Below, one piece after another: positions 9,361 to 17,971 of a stretch of DNA of 64,000 nt. Source of the DNA: Holophagaceae bacterium. GTDB lineage: Bacteria > Acidobacteriota > Holophagae > Holophagales > Holophagaceae. Both the position numbers and the translations under genes were made by a program. Numbering within the stretch: the stretch's first letter is position 1; every line of letters begins with the position of its first letter. The notes under the pieces are model-generated. The model was given only the letters and a program-made list of their open reading frames with translations. It was not told the origin of the DNA and searched no databases. The stretch lies in assembly GCA_023257195.1 (NCBI GenBank), contig JALRCU010000012.1, forward strand, positions 1 through 64,000, given 5' to 3'.

Positions 9361-9750
9361 TCAGCTCTTTTTTGAGGCATTCGCTCGTTGTTGAAGAAAG
9401 CGAAGCGAAGCCTTGAAATGATCACCCTCAACGCTGACCGGGGGCCGGGGAATCAGGGGATCCGAGGGAATAATAACCATGCTCGTAATTTCAACTCCCG
9501 TATAGGTTTGAAAGCGATCGCGTAATTGAGCCCAGGACCCTGCGCTTGAAGCCTGCAGGGAGGATAGCGAGGCCAGATCCCAGCAACCCACCACTAACTT
9601 GGAACCCCGCAATTCGAGCGGGAGAGTTTTCTTAGCAATCACAGGACCCACGAGGTAACTCCATGCCTTTTGGAGACGCGGGAGTGCTTGGGGAGATAAT
9701 GATGGGGCGTAAGAACCTCGAAGCCCCTGTCCTAATCTTTTAATCGTCAT
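9361..9750 (-). CDS. DUF721 family protein (DciA-like)
   Basis: A 129-residue protein with the DUF721 pattern: a basic start (MTIKRLGQGLRG), then QKAWSYLVGPVIAKKTLPLE, then GSKLVVGCWDLASLSSLQ. This matches the core in which a tryptophan-containing helix is followed by a two-strand KH-like unit. DciA, the characterised member, helps load the replicative helicase DnaB in bacteria that lack DnaC. Whether this protein does so is inference from the family. It is a single gene on the minus strand, 10 bases from the end of tRNA-Pro, and starts 82 bases from divergent lepB. The C-terminal third is not conserved in any way I recognise. Confidence 0.7.
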   Translation of the reverse strand: MTIKRLGQGLRGSYAPSLSPQALPRLQKAWSYLVGPVIAKKTLPLELRGSKLVVGCWDLASLSSLQASSAGSWAQLRDRFQTYTGVEITSMVIIPSDPLIPRPPVSVEGDHFKASLRFLQQRANASKKS

Positions 9751-9832
9751 GCTTTCATTGTACTCTCGCCTTTCCGGGGAGGAAGACGAGGAGAAATTAG
9801 GGCAAAATCAATAAAGAGAGGATCGATCGATC

Positions 9833-10693
9833 ATGGCCGATGAAACCACTGTCATTCCCGGTGTTGAGAAAGGGACGATCCGCGATAATGCTGAAGTGCT
9901 CGCTTTTGCGATGATCATTATTTTTTTCTTTAAAACCTTTGTGGCCCAACAATTCAAAATTCCAACGGGCTCCATGCGTGAAACTCTGATGATCGGGGAT
10001 CACCTTTTAATTAACAAATTCATTTTTGCGAAAGCCCCTTCATCTTTGGAACGTACGATCGCACCCATTCGCCCGGTTCAACGAGGAGATATCGTGACGT
10101 TTCGTTGGCCCCTCGACCGTGATCAGGATTATGTTAAACGGGCGGTTGCGCTGCCCGGAGATACCCTCGAAATCATTAATAAAAGACTTTATGTTAACGG
10201 ACAACTCGTCACCGGCCTCTTTCAGTACCACACCCCTCAACCCTCCATCGATGCTGCAGGCCAGCAGTCGGGAGCGGTCGTTCCGGGCCCTTGGCCCCCC
10301 GAGCGTTTTGCAGGGATCCCCGTTCCCTCGGGAGGGACGTGGCCTTTTGTAGAGTCCGATACGCGGGATATGAATCGGCAAGGGATGCAGAGTCTTATCA
10401 CCGACCGGTTTGCGGATAATCTTCCTCTAATCACGATCCCTCCGGGCTATCTTTTTGCCATGGGTGACAATCGAGACAACAGCATGGATTCACGTTATTG
10501 GGGTTTTGTTCCCATGGATCATCTTCGAGGACGTCCTTTTTTAATTTGGTGGAGCTTCCGCGAAGGTGCCGAGGACTATCAAAGTGGACGTGTTCCCAGT
10601 GGACCCTTGGATGTAGTTATGGATATGACGGATGCCGTTCGTTTCTTCTTCACGCGGACCCGATGGGAACGCACAGGAGTGATTCCTCGATGA
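9833..10693 (+). CDS. lepB: Signal peptidase I
   Basis: A 286-residue membrane serine protease that removes signal peptides on the outer face of the inner membrane. One transmembrane helix spans about residues 22-38, followed by the catalytic serine in PTGSMRETL (Ser47), the catalytic lysine segment DYVKRAVALPGDTLEI, and the box E region MGDNRDNSMDSRYWG. A single N-terminal helix resembles Gram-positive and many Acidobacteriota enzymes rather than E. coli LepB, which has two. AGAGAGGA lies just before the ATG, within a run of GATC repeats. Its last four bases overlap the start of the secreted nuclease gene (ATGA), so expression of the two is coupled. Confidence 0.96.
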   Translation: MADETTVIPGVEKGTIRDNAEVLAFAMIIIFFFKTFVAQQFKIPTGSMRETLMIGDHLLINKFIFAKAPSSLERTIAPIRPVQRGDIVTFRWPLDRDQDYVKRAVALPGDTLEIINKRLYVNGQLVTGLFQYHTPQPSIDAAGQQSGAVVPGPWPPERFAGIPVPSGGTWPFVESDTRDMNRQGMQSLITDRFADNLPLITIPPGYLFAMGDNRDNSMDSRYWGFVPMDHLRGRPFLIWWSFREGAEDYQSGRVPSGPLDVVMDMTDAVRFFFTRTRWERTGVIPR

Positions 10694-11505
10694 AAATCCT
10701 TAGTCTTTATCTCAGTCTTCTAGCCATCCTTCCTCTTCAGGCTTGGGGTTTTAAGGGGCATAAAATGGTCAATGCTCAGGCGCTTCAAACTCTTCCTCCT
10801 GAAACCTACGCATGGTTTCGAGATCAAGAAGAGTATTTTCGAGAGCGATCCCTCTATCCCGATCAAAATAGGTCAAGTGCCGAAAGACCCCATCACTATC
10901 TCAACTTGGAGCTCTACGCTACGAATCAACTCCTACCGCTCACCCCCGAAGAGGCATCGCTTCGAATTGGCATCGATCAATTTAAGAAAGCAGGCACCGC
11001 GCCCTGGCGCGTGAATGAATTTTATGATCTCTTGGTTGATGCCTTTCGTCGAAAAGATAGCGCTGAAGTTGTCCGCATCGCTGCCGAGTTAGGTCACTAT
11101 GTGTCCGATTCTCACGTTCCCCTCCATGCCACCGCCAATCATGACGGGCAGCTCACTAACCAAAAAGGGCTTCACAGCGCCTGGGAATCTCGATTGGTGG
11201 AGAAATTTGTCGATGAGTCGATGCTAAAAGTCCGCACGGCCGAAGCCTACCGTCAGCCGAGAGCGGTCGCTTTTTCTTGGATCAATGAATCTTTTACCTT
11301 CGTGCCTCACGCTTTAGCTTCTGACCAGAAAGCAAGAACCGAAACGCAGACGGATCTCCAACGGGACTCGCAGGCCTATTGGGAAGCTTTTTGGTCGCTT
11401 GAAGGGCCCACGGTGATACAGCGAATGAATGAGAGCAGTCAAAGTTTGGGTAATATGATTCTCTCTGCTTGGATCGAAGCCGGAAAACCTCAACGACCTC
11501 TCTAG
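10690..11505 (+). CDS. Secreted S1/P1-type nuclease (zinc-dependent phospholipase C fold)
   Basis: A 271-residue exported protein. A signal peptide (residues 1-18, ending LPLQA) should leave a mature N-terminus of WGFKGHKM. In P1 nuclease the mature protein also begins with tryptophan, whose amino group ligates zinc, followed by a histidine. Further zinc ligands fit H-H near residue 62 and the GHYVSDSHVPLHATANHD cluster followed by GLHSAWES. Members cut single-stranded DNA or RNA, or 3' phosphates; which applies here cannot be told. The start is ATG at 10690, overlapping the lepB stop by four bases; a longer in-frame opening inside lepB would hide the signal peptide. The gene ends 20 bases from a convergent neighbour. 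Confidence 0.85.
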   Translation: MKILSLYLSLLAILPLQAWGFKGHKMVNAQALQTLPPETYAWFRDQEEYFRERSLYPDQNRSSAERPHHYLNLELYATNQLLPLTPEEASLRIGIDQFKKAGTAPWRVNEFYDLLVDAFRRKDSAEVVRIAAELGHYVSDSHVPLHATANHDGQLTNQKGLHSAWESRLVEKFVDESMLKVRTAEAYRQPRAVAFSWINESFTFVPHALASDQKARTETQTDLQRDSQAYWEAFWSLEGPTVIQRMNESSQSLGNMILSAWIEAGKPQRPL

Positions 11506-11525
11506 TCTAAAGCGAGCAGGTTATT

Positions 11526-11975
11526 TTATTGGCGCGCTAACCAAAGTTTGACCCGATGTCCTTGCGCATCTTTTGACTCATAATAAAACGTCCGAGGCCC
11601 CTGAAGATCTTGAGTCTCAACTCGAAGAAGGGGACTACGTCCCTGAAGGAGGGGAATCAAATCTTGAGGCTGATCGATGGGAAGCGAGATAAGGAGAGGC
11701 AACTCGGAGAGTTTAGAGTAATGCGTCGGGGGTTTCCCATCTTCAGTTTGAACGCGATAGCCCCCCGATGGGGTTCCCTCGATCGTGGCCGCTAGAATGC
11801 CCGCCACTCGGATTTCTGCAGCAAATCGATCTCCCTCGATGAGTAACTGTAAAGTCCCCATCCCCTCCTGTTTGAACGCTTTGTAGGTCCACCGATAGGA
11901 GCCACGAAACACCTGAGGGCTCGCTTCTTGGGATTGAAGCAAACAGGGAATAAGGAGCCAGAGACCGAGTCGCAT
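11526..11975 (-). CDS. Small exported protein of unknown function
   Basis: A 149-residue protein with a short signal-like start (MRLGLWLLIPCLLQSQ) and then an all-beta pattern (FRGSYRWTYKAFKQEGMGTLQ, FAAEIRVAGILAATIEGTP, RTFYYESKDAQGHRVKLWLA). I do not recognise the family; the layout resembles the DUF3108-like or lipocalin-type periplasmic barrels, but no diagnostic residue supports this. It starts 4 bases after the stop of the TPR protein on the same strand and is the third gene of a probable aroB-TPR-this operon, so it may be a periplasmic partner of the TPR protein. Confidence 0.7.
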   Translation of the reverse strand: MRLGLWLLIPCLLQSQEASPQVFRGSYRWTYKAFKQEGMGTLQLLIEGDRFAAEIRVAGILAATIEGTPSGGYRVQTEDGKPPTHYSKLSELPLLISLPIDQPQDLIPLLQGRSPLLRVETQDLQGPRTFYYESKDAQGHRVKLWLARQ

Positions 11976-11979
11976 GCAA

Positions 11980-13803
11980 CTAGGGAGCCGTCGAGGATTG
12001 CTGAAATTTTTTGAGATTCAGCTTTCGGCGAAGATCATCCCTTCGCTTAAGGAGCGATCCTTCATCTTGGCGACGAAGCGCTAAGGCTATTTCAAGGTAG
12101 GGTAACGATTCTTCATCTCGACCCTGAGCCTCAAGACATTCATACAGATGGAGGTGAACCTCATAACTTTCGGAATTCAGAGATTGAGCCTTTCGTAACA
12201 ACTGCTCAGATTCGGCCAACCGGCTCTGTTTAAAACGTAGCCAACCCATCGAATCGAGGATGTGTTTATCTTCCGGTTGAAGCCGGTATGCCTCCTCGAG
12301 ATAAAAAGCGGCTTCGGGTAGCGTATTGCTTGTGTCGAGTAGGGCATAGCCTAAGTTATTTAAAACCAAAGCGTTCGTGGGATCTAGAGCTTGAGCTTTG
12401 CGGAGAGCCTCGATGGATTCCTGTGTTTTGCCAAGGTTATTCCAACACATACTCTCCAGCGTCAAAGTGGAAACTGCCGGCTGAAGTTCGGAGAGGTCAG
12501 GCGATTTCAATAGAGACAACGCGCCCTCTTCTCCCAGATAAGGGAGATGGAGTTCGGCTTGGCATCGCTGTGCAATTGCCCGAAGGAGCTTAGGACTGGG
12601 GGTGGATGCAAGGGGGTTCAATGAAGTTCCCAGCAGTTCTTTAAAGTTAAGGCCAAGTTCGGATACGGGAAGATTGAGAAGAGTAGAGAATTGCATCCGA
12701 GCCGCGGGCCAGTCTTCTTTCGCAACGCTCGTCATGAAGACGTGCAAAGAAAGAATGGGATCCAAGCTCTCTTTGGATTGATCGGTTCGGCTGAATTCTA
12801 GGAGGGTGTTGTATCTTTTCATCAGAAATAGATTAATAACGAGCAGGGTCTTGGTTTTATCCCTCAAAGGATTTTGTCGATCCTCTTTAATCTCGTCCCA
12901 CAAGGTGCGAAGAAACTCGTGCGCCTCTTCGTTTTGACCGAGTAACATTTGCACTTGAGCCGTTGAAAAGCGAATTCGATGAGAAGGCCGAAGCGCTAAC
13001 GCAGACTGAAGACTTTTAAGCGCTTGGGTATATTTCTTAAGTTGTAATTGAATGAGCCCTAAGACTTCCCATGAATCGGCCTCGGTGGCCAAGGCTTGCG
13101 AGAGGAGGACATACGATTCTTCCGCATGCATCGTATAGTTTTTCTTCACCTGTTCAATGGCCAAGGATTCTAGGGCAGCCAAGGATCGCTTGTCACCCAC
13201 GCGGGTGACTAAATACAGGGTCGCCTGTCGCCGAGATTCATAACGATTCAGTTGTTGAGATAAGGCGAGAATTCTTTCCCAAGCTGGGATAAAGTCCTCC
13301 CGAAGCGCTACGACGTTTGACCAAGCTTCTAGAGCCTCTTCGGAATCTTTTTGAGACTCAGAGAGTTCCGCACTCCGACCCCAAAGCTCGATTTCTTGCG
13401 GGACTTCTTGGGTGGCTACTTTTAAGATTTTCCGGGCGGTTGGAAGAAATAGTTTTTCTTTTTGAGCACGTGCATAGGCAATGAGTCCCCATTGAATAGT
13501 AATCTCCTGCTGACGAGGACCTAGTTGGCGAGCTTTCTCAATTCTTTCCCAGGCATTCTTGAGATCACCCAACTCTCTATAGCATTCAGCCAAACGAAGA
13601 TAGAGCTCAGGGCTGGTTCCGCGAGTGGTTTCGAATTGACGATAGAGGACGAGGGCCTGATCGTATTTTCTTTGATTCTGAAGGCTACGGGCTTGAAGAA
13701 ATTGTCGAACACCCGGAGCGGGCGCTTGCGTTTGAGACGAACTTACCGCTGGAGTAGTAAGGTAAGCAAGGGTGATGAAAAAAGAAGAGAGCATGGGGTC
13801 CAT
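11980..13803 (-). CDS. Exported tetratricopeptide repeat protein
   Basis: A roughly 607-residue protein with a signal-like N-terminus followed by many TPR units. Clear ones are KYDQALVLYRQFE with ELYLRLAECYRELGDLKNAW near the start, SWEVLGLIQLQLKKYTQALK in the middle, and ALVLNNLGYALLD followed by HILDSMGWLRFKQSRLAE near the end. TPR arrays are protein-binding scaffolds, often in envelope assembly or peptidoglycan complexes, and no enzyme domain is present. The frame can start at TTG 13809, ATG 13803 or a later ATG, none with a good ribosome site; I take 13803. It lies 65 bases downstream of aroB and 4 bases upstream of a small exported protein. Confidence 0.85.
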   Translation of the reverse strand: MDPMLSSFFITLAYLTTPAVSSSQTQAPAPGVRQFLQARSLQNQRKYDQALVLYRQFETTRGTSPELYLRLAECYRELGDLKNAWERIEKARQLGPRQQEITIQWGLIAYARAQKEKLFLPTARKILKVATQEVPQEIELWGRSAELSESQKDSEEALEAWSNVVALREDFIPAWERILALSQQLNRYESRRQATLYLVTRVGDKRSLAALESLAIEQVKKNYTMHAEESYVLLSQALATEADSWEVLGLIQLQLKKYTQALKSLQSALALRPSHRIRFSTAQVQMLLGQNEEAHEFLRTLWDEIKEDRQNPLRDKTKTLLVINLFLMKRYNTLLEFSRTDQSKESLDPILSLHVFMTSVAKEDWPAARMQFSTLLNLPVSELGLNFKELLGTSLNPLASTPSPKLLRAIAQRCQAELHLPYLGEEGALSLLKSPDLSELQPAVSTLTLESMCWNNLGKTQESIEALRKAQALDPTNALVLNNLGYALLDTSNTLPEAAFYLEEAYRLQPEDKHILDSMGWLRFKQSRLAESEQLLRKAQSLNSESYEVHLHLYECLEAQGRDEESLPYLEIALALRRQDEGSLLKRRDDLRRKLNLKKFQQSSTAP

Positions 13804-13868
13804 TCGCAAAGACGACTCTATAGCAGTTTATCGCCTAAATGAAGTCATCGTGGGCCCCTTGTCGGGTG

Positions 13869-14927
13869 TTAAAAATGAGAACGAACCTTCTGGAACGCTT
13901 GCTCAAATGGCTGAAGAGCACAACTCACCAAGATGGCGCGCTCACCTTGTCGAGGGAGGGGCTCGTGGAAGACAGATTCTCCCTTTGTATTTTCTTTTTT
14001 CTTATCCCATGCCAAGAAAGGAACACATTCATTCCAAGAAGGCCAAACGAGTCCGGAAGACTTTAGTTGTTCGCTCCATCGATTGAGAAGAGAGGTGGGA
14101 AAATCAGAGAGGCCCAGCGAGGAGGACATTCCACAAGCCACAAGAAGCCCAAAGCCGACGGCTTGGCCATGGGGAATCTTAAATTGCGAAGCGGCCTCGA
14201 TTGCGTGGGCCATCGTATGGCCCAGATTAAGGAGTTTCCGATCCCCTTGGTCTCTCAAATCTTGATGAACAATCGATACTTTACCGAGGACACACCGTTC
14301 AATATCCCTTTCGAAGGATGAACGGAAGCCGGGTTGACCCAGACGATCACTGAGGGAGGCGAGCCAGGCTGGATCCCCTTCAAGAAGGGCCATCTTAATC
14401 ATTTCCCACTGCCCATTCTCTAAATGGGATGCCGGCAAAGTCTTTAAAAAGTCATGACAGAGCACCACTCGGTTGGGCGGATAGAAACTTCCAATTTGAT
14501 TTTTAGCCTCCCCTAAATTGACGGCTGTCTTCCCTCCGATGGATGCATCGACTTGGGCGACAAGAGTGGTGGGCCAGACATGCCAGCGAAGCCCACGTTG
14601 ATAGAGGGAAGCCGCAAGCCCCACGAGATCACTCAGAACGCCGCCCCCGACGCAGACCACCACCGACTGCTTTGATAACGGCATCGTTGACCAAGTTTCG
14701 AGACAAATCAGGACTTCAGATATCGATTTTTTTTGTTCCGTTGTCTCGAGCCAAAGTTCACCCAAGGGCGCTGCGGGAGCCCAGGTCTGCCAAAGCGGTT
14801 TGATACGGGAGTCACCGACTAAAAACCAGGGATCTTCAGGTAGGAGTTCGGTCTTAGGGGAAACCTCGGTCCAAATCTCAGTCGGGAAACCACTGGGGAG
14901 GCTCAGAAGAGGCATTTTAAAATCCAT
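13869..14927 (-). CDS. aroB: 3-dehydroquinate synthase
   Basis: A 352-residue NAD- and zinc-dependent enzyme of the second shikimate step, cyclising DAHP to 3-dehydroquinate. The NAD/substrate region GGGVLSDLVGLAASLYQRG, the segment PTTLVAQVDASIGGKTAVNL, the KNQIGSFYPP loop and the metal ligands in LNLGHTMAHAIE and HGQAVGFGL are all present. It leads a minus-strand operon with the TPR protein. Shikimate kinase, step five of the same pathway, is fused to ThiE at 16789 on the other strand, so two aro functions lie within 2 kb, separated by an ABC transporter. Confidence 0.95.
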   Translation of the reverse strand: MDFKMPLLSLPSGFPTEIWTEVSPKTELLPEDPWFLVGDSRIKPLWQTWAPAAPLGELWLETTEQKKSISEVLICLETWSTMPLSKQSVVVCVGGGVLSDLVGLAASLYQRGLRWHVWPTTLVAQVDASIGGKTAVNLGEAKNQIGSFYPPNRVVLCHDFLKTLPASHLENGQWEMIKMALLEGDPAWLASLSDRLGQPGFRSSFERDIERCVLGKVSIVHQDLRDQGDRKLLNLGHTMAHAIEAASQFKIPHGQAVGFGLLVACGMSSSLGLSDFPTSLLNRWSEQLKSSGLVWPSWNECVPFLAWDKKKENTKGESVFHEPLPRQGERAILVSCALQPFEQAFQKVRSHF

Positions 14928-14990
14928 GAAGGTGGTTCCTTTAGTTTAACGATGAAATATCCTGCTTACCTTATGGGAAACTAGAGATCT

Positions 14991-16787
14991 ATGAGTAACG
15001 AATCTCTCGATTTCTTTCAAAGCGATCAAGTGGCGGAGAAGCCTCAACGCTACGCCTTGTTATTTCGACTCGCCGCCTATCTAAAGCCTTACTGGCTTCA
15101 GATCTCAGGCCTTTTAGCGTTGATGACCTTGGGAGCCTTTCTAGAAGTCCTCCCCGCCACGTTTACCGTCATGATCATCCAAAGTATTACGCGAGATGGA
15201 AACACCGCTTCTTTGACCCCCCTTGTATTAGGTTTCTTTGGAATTATTCTCGCCGGAATGCTCGTCACTTTTCTCCGATACATAGTCTTAGCTTGGGTGG
15301 GACGGAATGCGATGTTAGACCTTCGCTCTGAACTCTTTCGTCACCTGATGACTCGATCAACTCATTTTTTTCACCATAACCCTGTTGGCCGCTTAATGAC
15401 TCGAGTCACGAGCGATGTTCAAAATTTAAATGAAATGTTTTCTTCGGGATTTGTGGCCATCCTGGGGGACTTTCTCTCCCTTTTAGCGATCGTCATTTGG
15501 ATGTATTCCAAGCATCCAGGAATGGCAACCGTGGCTCTTGGGATCATGCCCTTTCTGTTGATTGCAACCGAGATTTTTCGACGCAAGGCCGGGGAGGCCT
15601 TTCGAGAAACCCAAGGGCGGTATGCGGCCATTCAGTCTTTTGTCCAAGAGCAGATCTCGGGGATGTCCTTGGTGCAGGTCAATGCTCAAGAGGCCGAGAG
15701 TCGGCATAAATTTCGAGAGTTAAACGATAGTTATCTCAGTGCTTTTTTGCGAACGATTTTGGCGTATTCTATTTTCTTTCCGGTGGTGGAATTTATTACA
15801 TCGGCTACGCTCGCAGCCTTGATCTGGTATGCAAGTCTTAAGCTCCAGATGGGGCTGGTTGATTTTGCATTACTGATCGCTTTTATACAGTTATCGGGTC
15901 GGTTTTTTCGACCCATTCGAGAATTGGCTGAGCGCTATAACATTATGCAAACGGCGCTCGCCTCGTCGGAACGAATTTTCAAACTCTTGGACAACCAAGA
16001 TGTGATTCCCAATGGACATCTCACGGACCCCCCGAGCTTTCAGAGGGCCATTCGATTTGAAAACGTAGACTTTGCTTATGAGGGCTTCGGGAAGCAAGGG
16101 CGAACTATTATTCACGGCTTAACGGGGGAAATTCCTAAGGGATCTCGCATTGCGATTGTGGGACATACGGGCGCCGGAAAAAGCACCCTGATTAATTTAC
16201 TCATGAGATTTTATGACGTGAATCAAGGAAAAATTACCGTTGACGGAATCGATATTCGCCATTTTGACCTCAAAAAACTCCGCGCCATGTTTGGTTTAGT
16301 TCTCCAAGATGTCTTTGTCTTTTCCGGAACACTTTTGGAAAATATTGTCCTTGATCATGCGGTCGATGAAACCAAACTGAAGGAAGTGCTTCAGCAAAGT
16401 CAATTATCGATTCTGGTCGATCGACTTCCCGACGGTCTTCAAACCCAGGTGGGTGAACGAGGTCAAAAGATGAGTGCCGGTGAGCGCCAATTGTTGGCCT
16501 TTGCTCGCATGCTTTATCAAAATCCGAATATTTTACTTCTCGACGAAGCTACCGCGAACATCGACTCCGAAACCGAACACCAAATTCAAAAGGTGATTGC
16601 GACCATCAGCCGTCGTATGACCACCTTCACCATCGCCCATCGACTGAGCACCATCAGGGATGCGGATGAAATATGGGTCCTCGATCAGGGGGTCATCATT
16701 GAGCGGGGAACCCATGAGAGCCTCCTCAGCAAAGATGGTCATTATGCGATGTTGGTCCGCCTTCAGTTTTCGGAAGAAGCCGCCTGA
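14991..16787 (+). CDS. ABC exporter half-transporter (MsbA-like)
   Basis: A 598-residue type IV ABC exporter with an N-terminal six-helix membrane domain (about residues 25-330) fused to a nucleotide-binding domain. Walker A is GHTGAGKST, the Q-loop lies in GLVLQDVFVFSG, the signature is MSAGERQ instead of the usual LSGGQ, Walker B is ILLLDEATANIDSET, and the H-loop histidine is in TIAHRLST. Such proteins act as homodimers or heterodimers moving lipids, lipopolysaccharide core or drugs. The substrate here is unknown; the ArnD-like gene two genes on hints at a lipid-linked sugar. It diverges from aroB and is followed after 1 base by thiE-aroK. Confidence 0.9.
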   Translation: MSNESLDFFQSDQVAEKPQRYALLFRLAAYLKPYWLQISGLLALMTLGAFLEVLPATFTVMIIQSITRDGNTASLTPLVLGFFGIILAGMLVTFLRYIVLAWVGRNAMLDLRSELFRHLMTRSTHFFHHNPVGRLMTRVTSDVQNLNEMFSSGFVAILGDFLSLLAIVIWMYSKHPGMATVALGIMPFLLIATEIFRRKAGEAFRETQGRYAAIQSFVQEQISGMSLVQVNAQEAESRHKFRELNDSYLSAFLRTILAYSIFFPVVEFITSATLAALIWYASLKLQMGLVDFALLIAFIQLSGRFFRPIRELAERYNIMQTALASSERIFKLLDNQDVIPNGHLTDPPSFQRAIRFENVDFAYEGFGKQGRTIIHGLTGEIPKGSRIAIVGHTGAGKSTLINLLMRFYDVNQGKITVDGIDIRHFDLKKLRAMFGLVLQDVFVFSGTLLENIVLDHAVDETKLKEVLQQSQLSILVDRLPDGLQTQVGERGQKMSAGERQLLAFARMLYQNPNILLLDEATANIDSETEHQIQKVIATISRRMTTFTIAHRLSTIRDADEIWVLDQGVIIERGTHESLLSKDGHYAMLVRLQFSEEAA

Positions 16788-16788
16788 C

Positions 16789-17934
16789 GTGCGCAAGAGA
16801 CCTTTTCCTCCTCTCTATGCCATTACGGATGACCGGAGTTCTCGCAGTCCGGCAGAGCAGGTTAGATTTCTTGGGGATCTTGGGTTCCCTTTGGTTCAAC
16901 TCCGATGCAAAACCCTTTCCTCAGAACAATTTAAAAGCCAACTTGACCAAGCGATTGAAGAGGCAAGGACGGCAGGTCAATGGCCTCGCCTTTGTCTAAA
17001 TGACCGAATCGATCTTTTAAGAACGGTACCTCCGGAGCGTCAGCCCTGGGGACTTCACTTAGGCCAGGAGGATACGCCGATTGAACAAGCGCGTACGTTG
17101 CTGTCTCCTCAGATTAAACTTGGACTGAGCTCTCATATCGAGGCTCATTGGCGAGATCTCCCCGAAGGAATCCATCACTTGGGTGTGGGTCCGATTTATC
17201 AACCCCGATCGAAGCCTTCCTCGTGGGTTCCCTTAGGATGGGAGGGATTTCGCAATGCTCTTCAAATCCTCGGTCCAAGGATCCACCCCATCATTGCCAT
17301 TGGAGGACTTCATCAGCAGGATCTGAAACAGGCCTACCGGGCAGGGGCGGATAGCGTTGCGATGATCACCGAGATTTCTTCAGATCCTCACCCTGAAAAT
17401 TTACTTTGGGAAGCTCAGCGAGAGCGCTGGCAGGTACGACCTCACAATTTGAAACAAGGGGTCGTTCTTGTGGGGCACTCAGGAAGCGGAAAAACATCAC
17501 TCGGTCAAGAGTTGGCACCACGGCTCGGATTACCCTTCGTGGATCTCGACCAAGCCATTGAGATCAAAGCGGGTCGTTCCATTTCAGAACTTTTCGAAAA
17601 TCAGGGCGAAACCCACTTTCGTAAACTCGAATACGAGGTAGCCCTTGAACATCTCAAGCCCGGTCAGGTCATCGCTTTGGGTGGCGGTGCTTGGCATCAA
17701 TCCGATGTTCGTCTTCACATCCAATCTCTCAACCTGCCCATCTTAGTCCTCGCTGAACCCCCTCGTCGATGCTGGACTCGACTTCAGTCCACGGTGTCTC
17801 GGCCCTTAGCTCGGTCGGAGTCCGAGTTTCTAGCCCGGTGTGCACAGCGGGCGGCCGATCTCCACGATCTTGATGAAGTTTATTCCTGCGGCCGGTCCAT
17901 CCGTGATTTGGCCAACCAATTGACTCACAATTGA
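16789..17934 (+). CDS. Fusion of thiamine-phosphate synthase and shikimate kinase (ThiE-AroK)
   Basis: A 381-residue two-domain protein. Residues about 8-205 are ThiE-like: VQLRCK (Q37, R39, K41), LCLNDR, LHLGQED, GVGPIYQPRSK and IIAIGGLH match the pyrimidine and pyrophosphate sites, though the first threonine of the usual PTxTK loop is proline here. Residues about 222-378 are shikimate kinase: Walker A GHSGSGKT at 229-236, FVDLD, the FRKLE arginine, IALGGGAW and the SRPLA lid all look intact. The start is GTG at 16789, one base after the exporter stop; further upstream the frame only shadows the exporter. The two activities belong to thiamine and aromatic amino acid synthesis, with no obvious shared step. 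Confidence 0.9.
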   Translation: MRKRPFPPLYAITDDRSSRSPAEQVRFLGDLGFPLVQLRCKTLSSEQFKSQLDQAIEEARTAGQWPRLCLNDRIDLLRTVPPERQPWGLHLGQEDTPIEQARTLLSPQIKLGLSSHIEAHWRDLPEGIHHLGVGPIYQPRSKPSSWVPLGWEGFRNALQILGPRIHPIIAIGGLHQQDLKQAYRAGADSVAMITEISSDPHPENLLWEAQRERWQVRPHNLKQGVVLVGHSGSGKTSLGQELAPRLGLPFVDLDQAIEIKAGRSISELFENQGETHFRKLEYEVALEHLKPGQVIALGGGAWHQSDVRLHIQSLNLPILVLAEPPRRCWTRLQSTVSRPLARSESEFLARCAQRAADLHDLDEVYSCGRSIRDLANQLTHN

Positions 17935-17971
17935 GCGCCAAAGAAGTCGTATTGTCTGACACAATGTGAGT

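Noticed and set aside
9821-9832. Three overlapping GATC sites directly before the lepB start
   Set aside because: Simple repeat of GATC; without evidence of Dam-type methylation it is not informative.
10498-10689. N-terminal extension of the nuclease frame into lepB
   Set aside because: It would bury the signal peptide; the ATG overlapping the lepB stop gives a normal signal sequence and mature Trp.
16660-16788. Upstream extension of the thiE-aroK frame
   Set aside because: It overlaps the exporter ATPase domain, and residues there show no ThiE similarity.
17951-17965. ATTGT-N5-ACAAT inverted repeat just before the arnD-like start
   Set aside because: Five-base arms are too short to call an operator without further copies.
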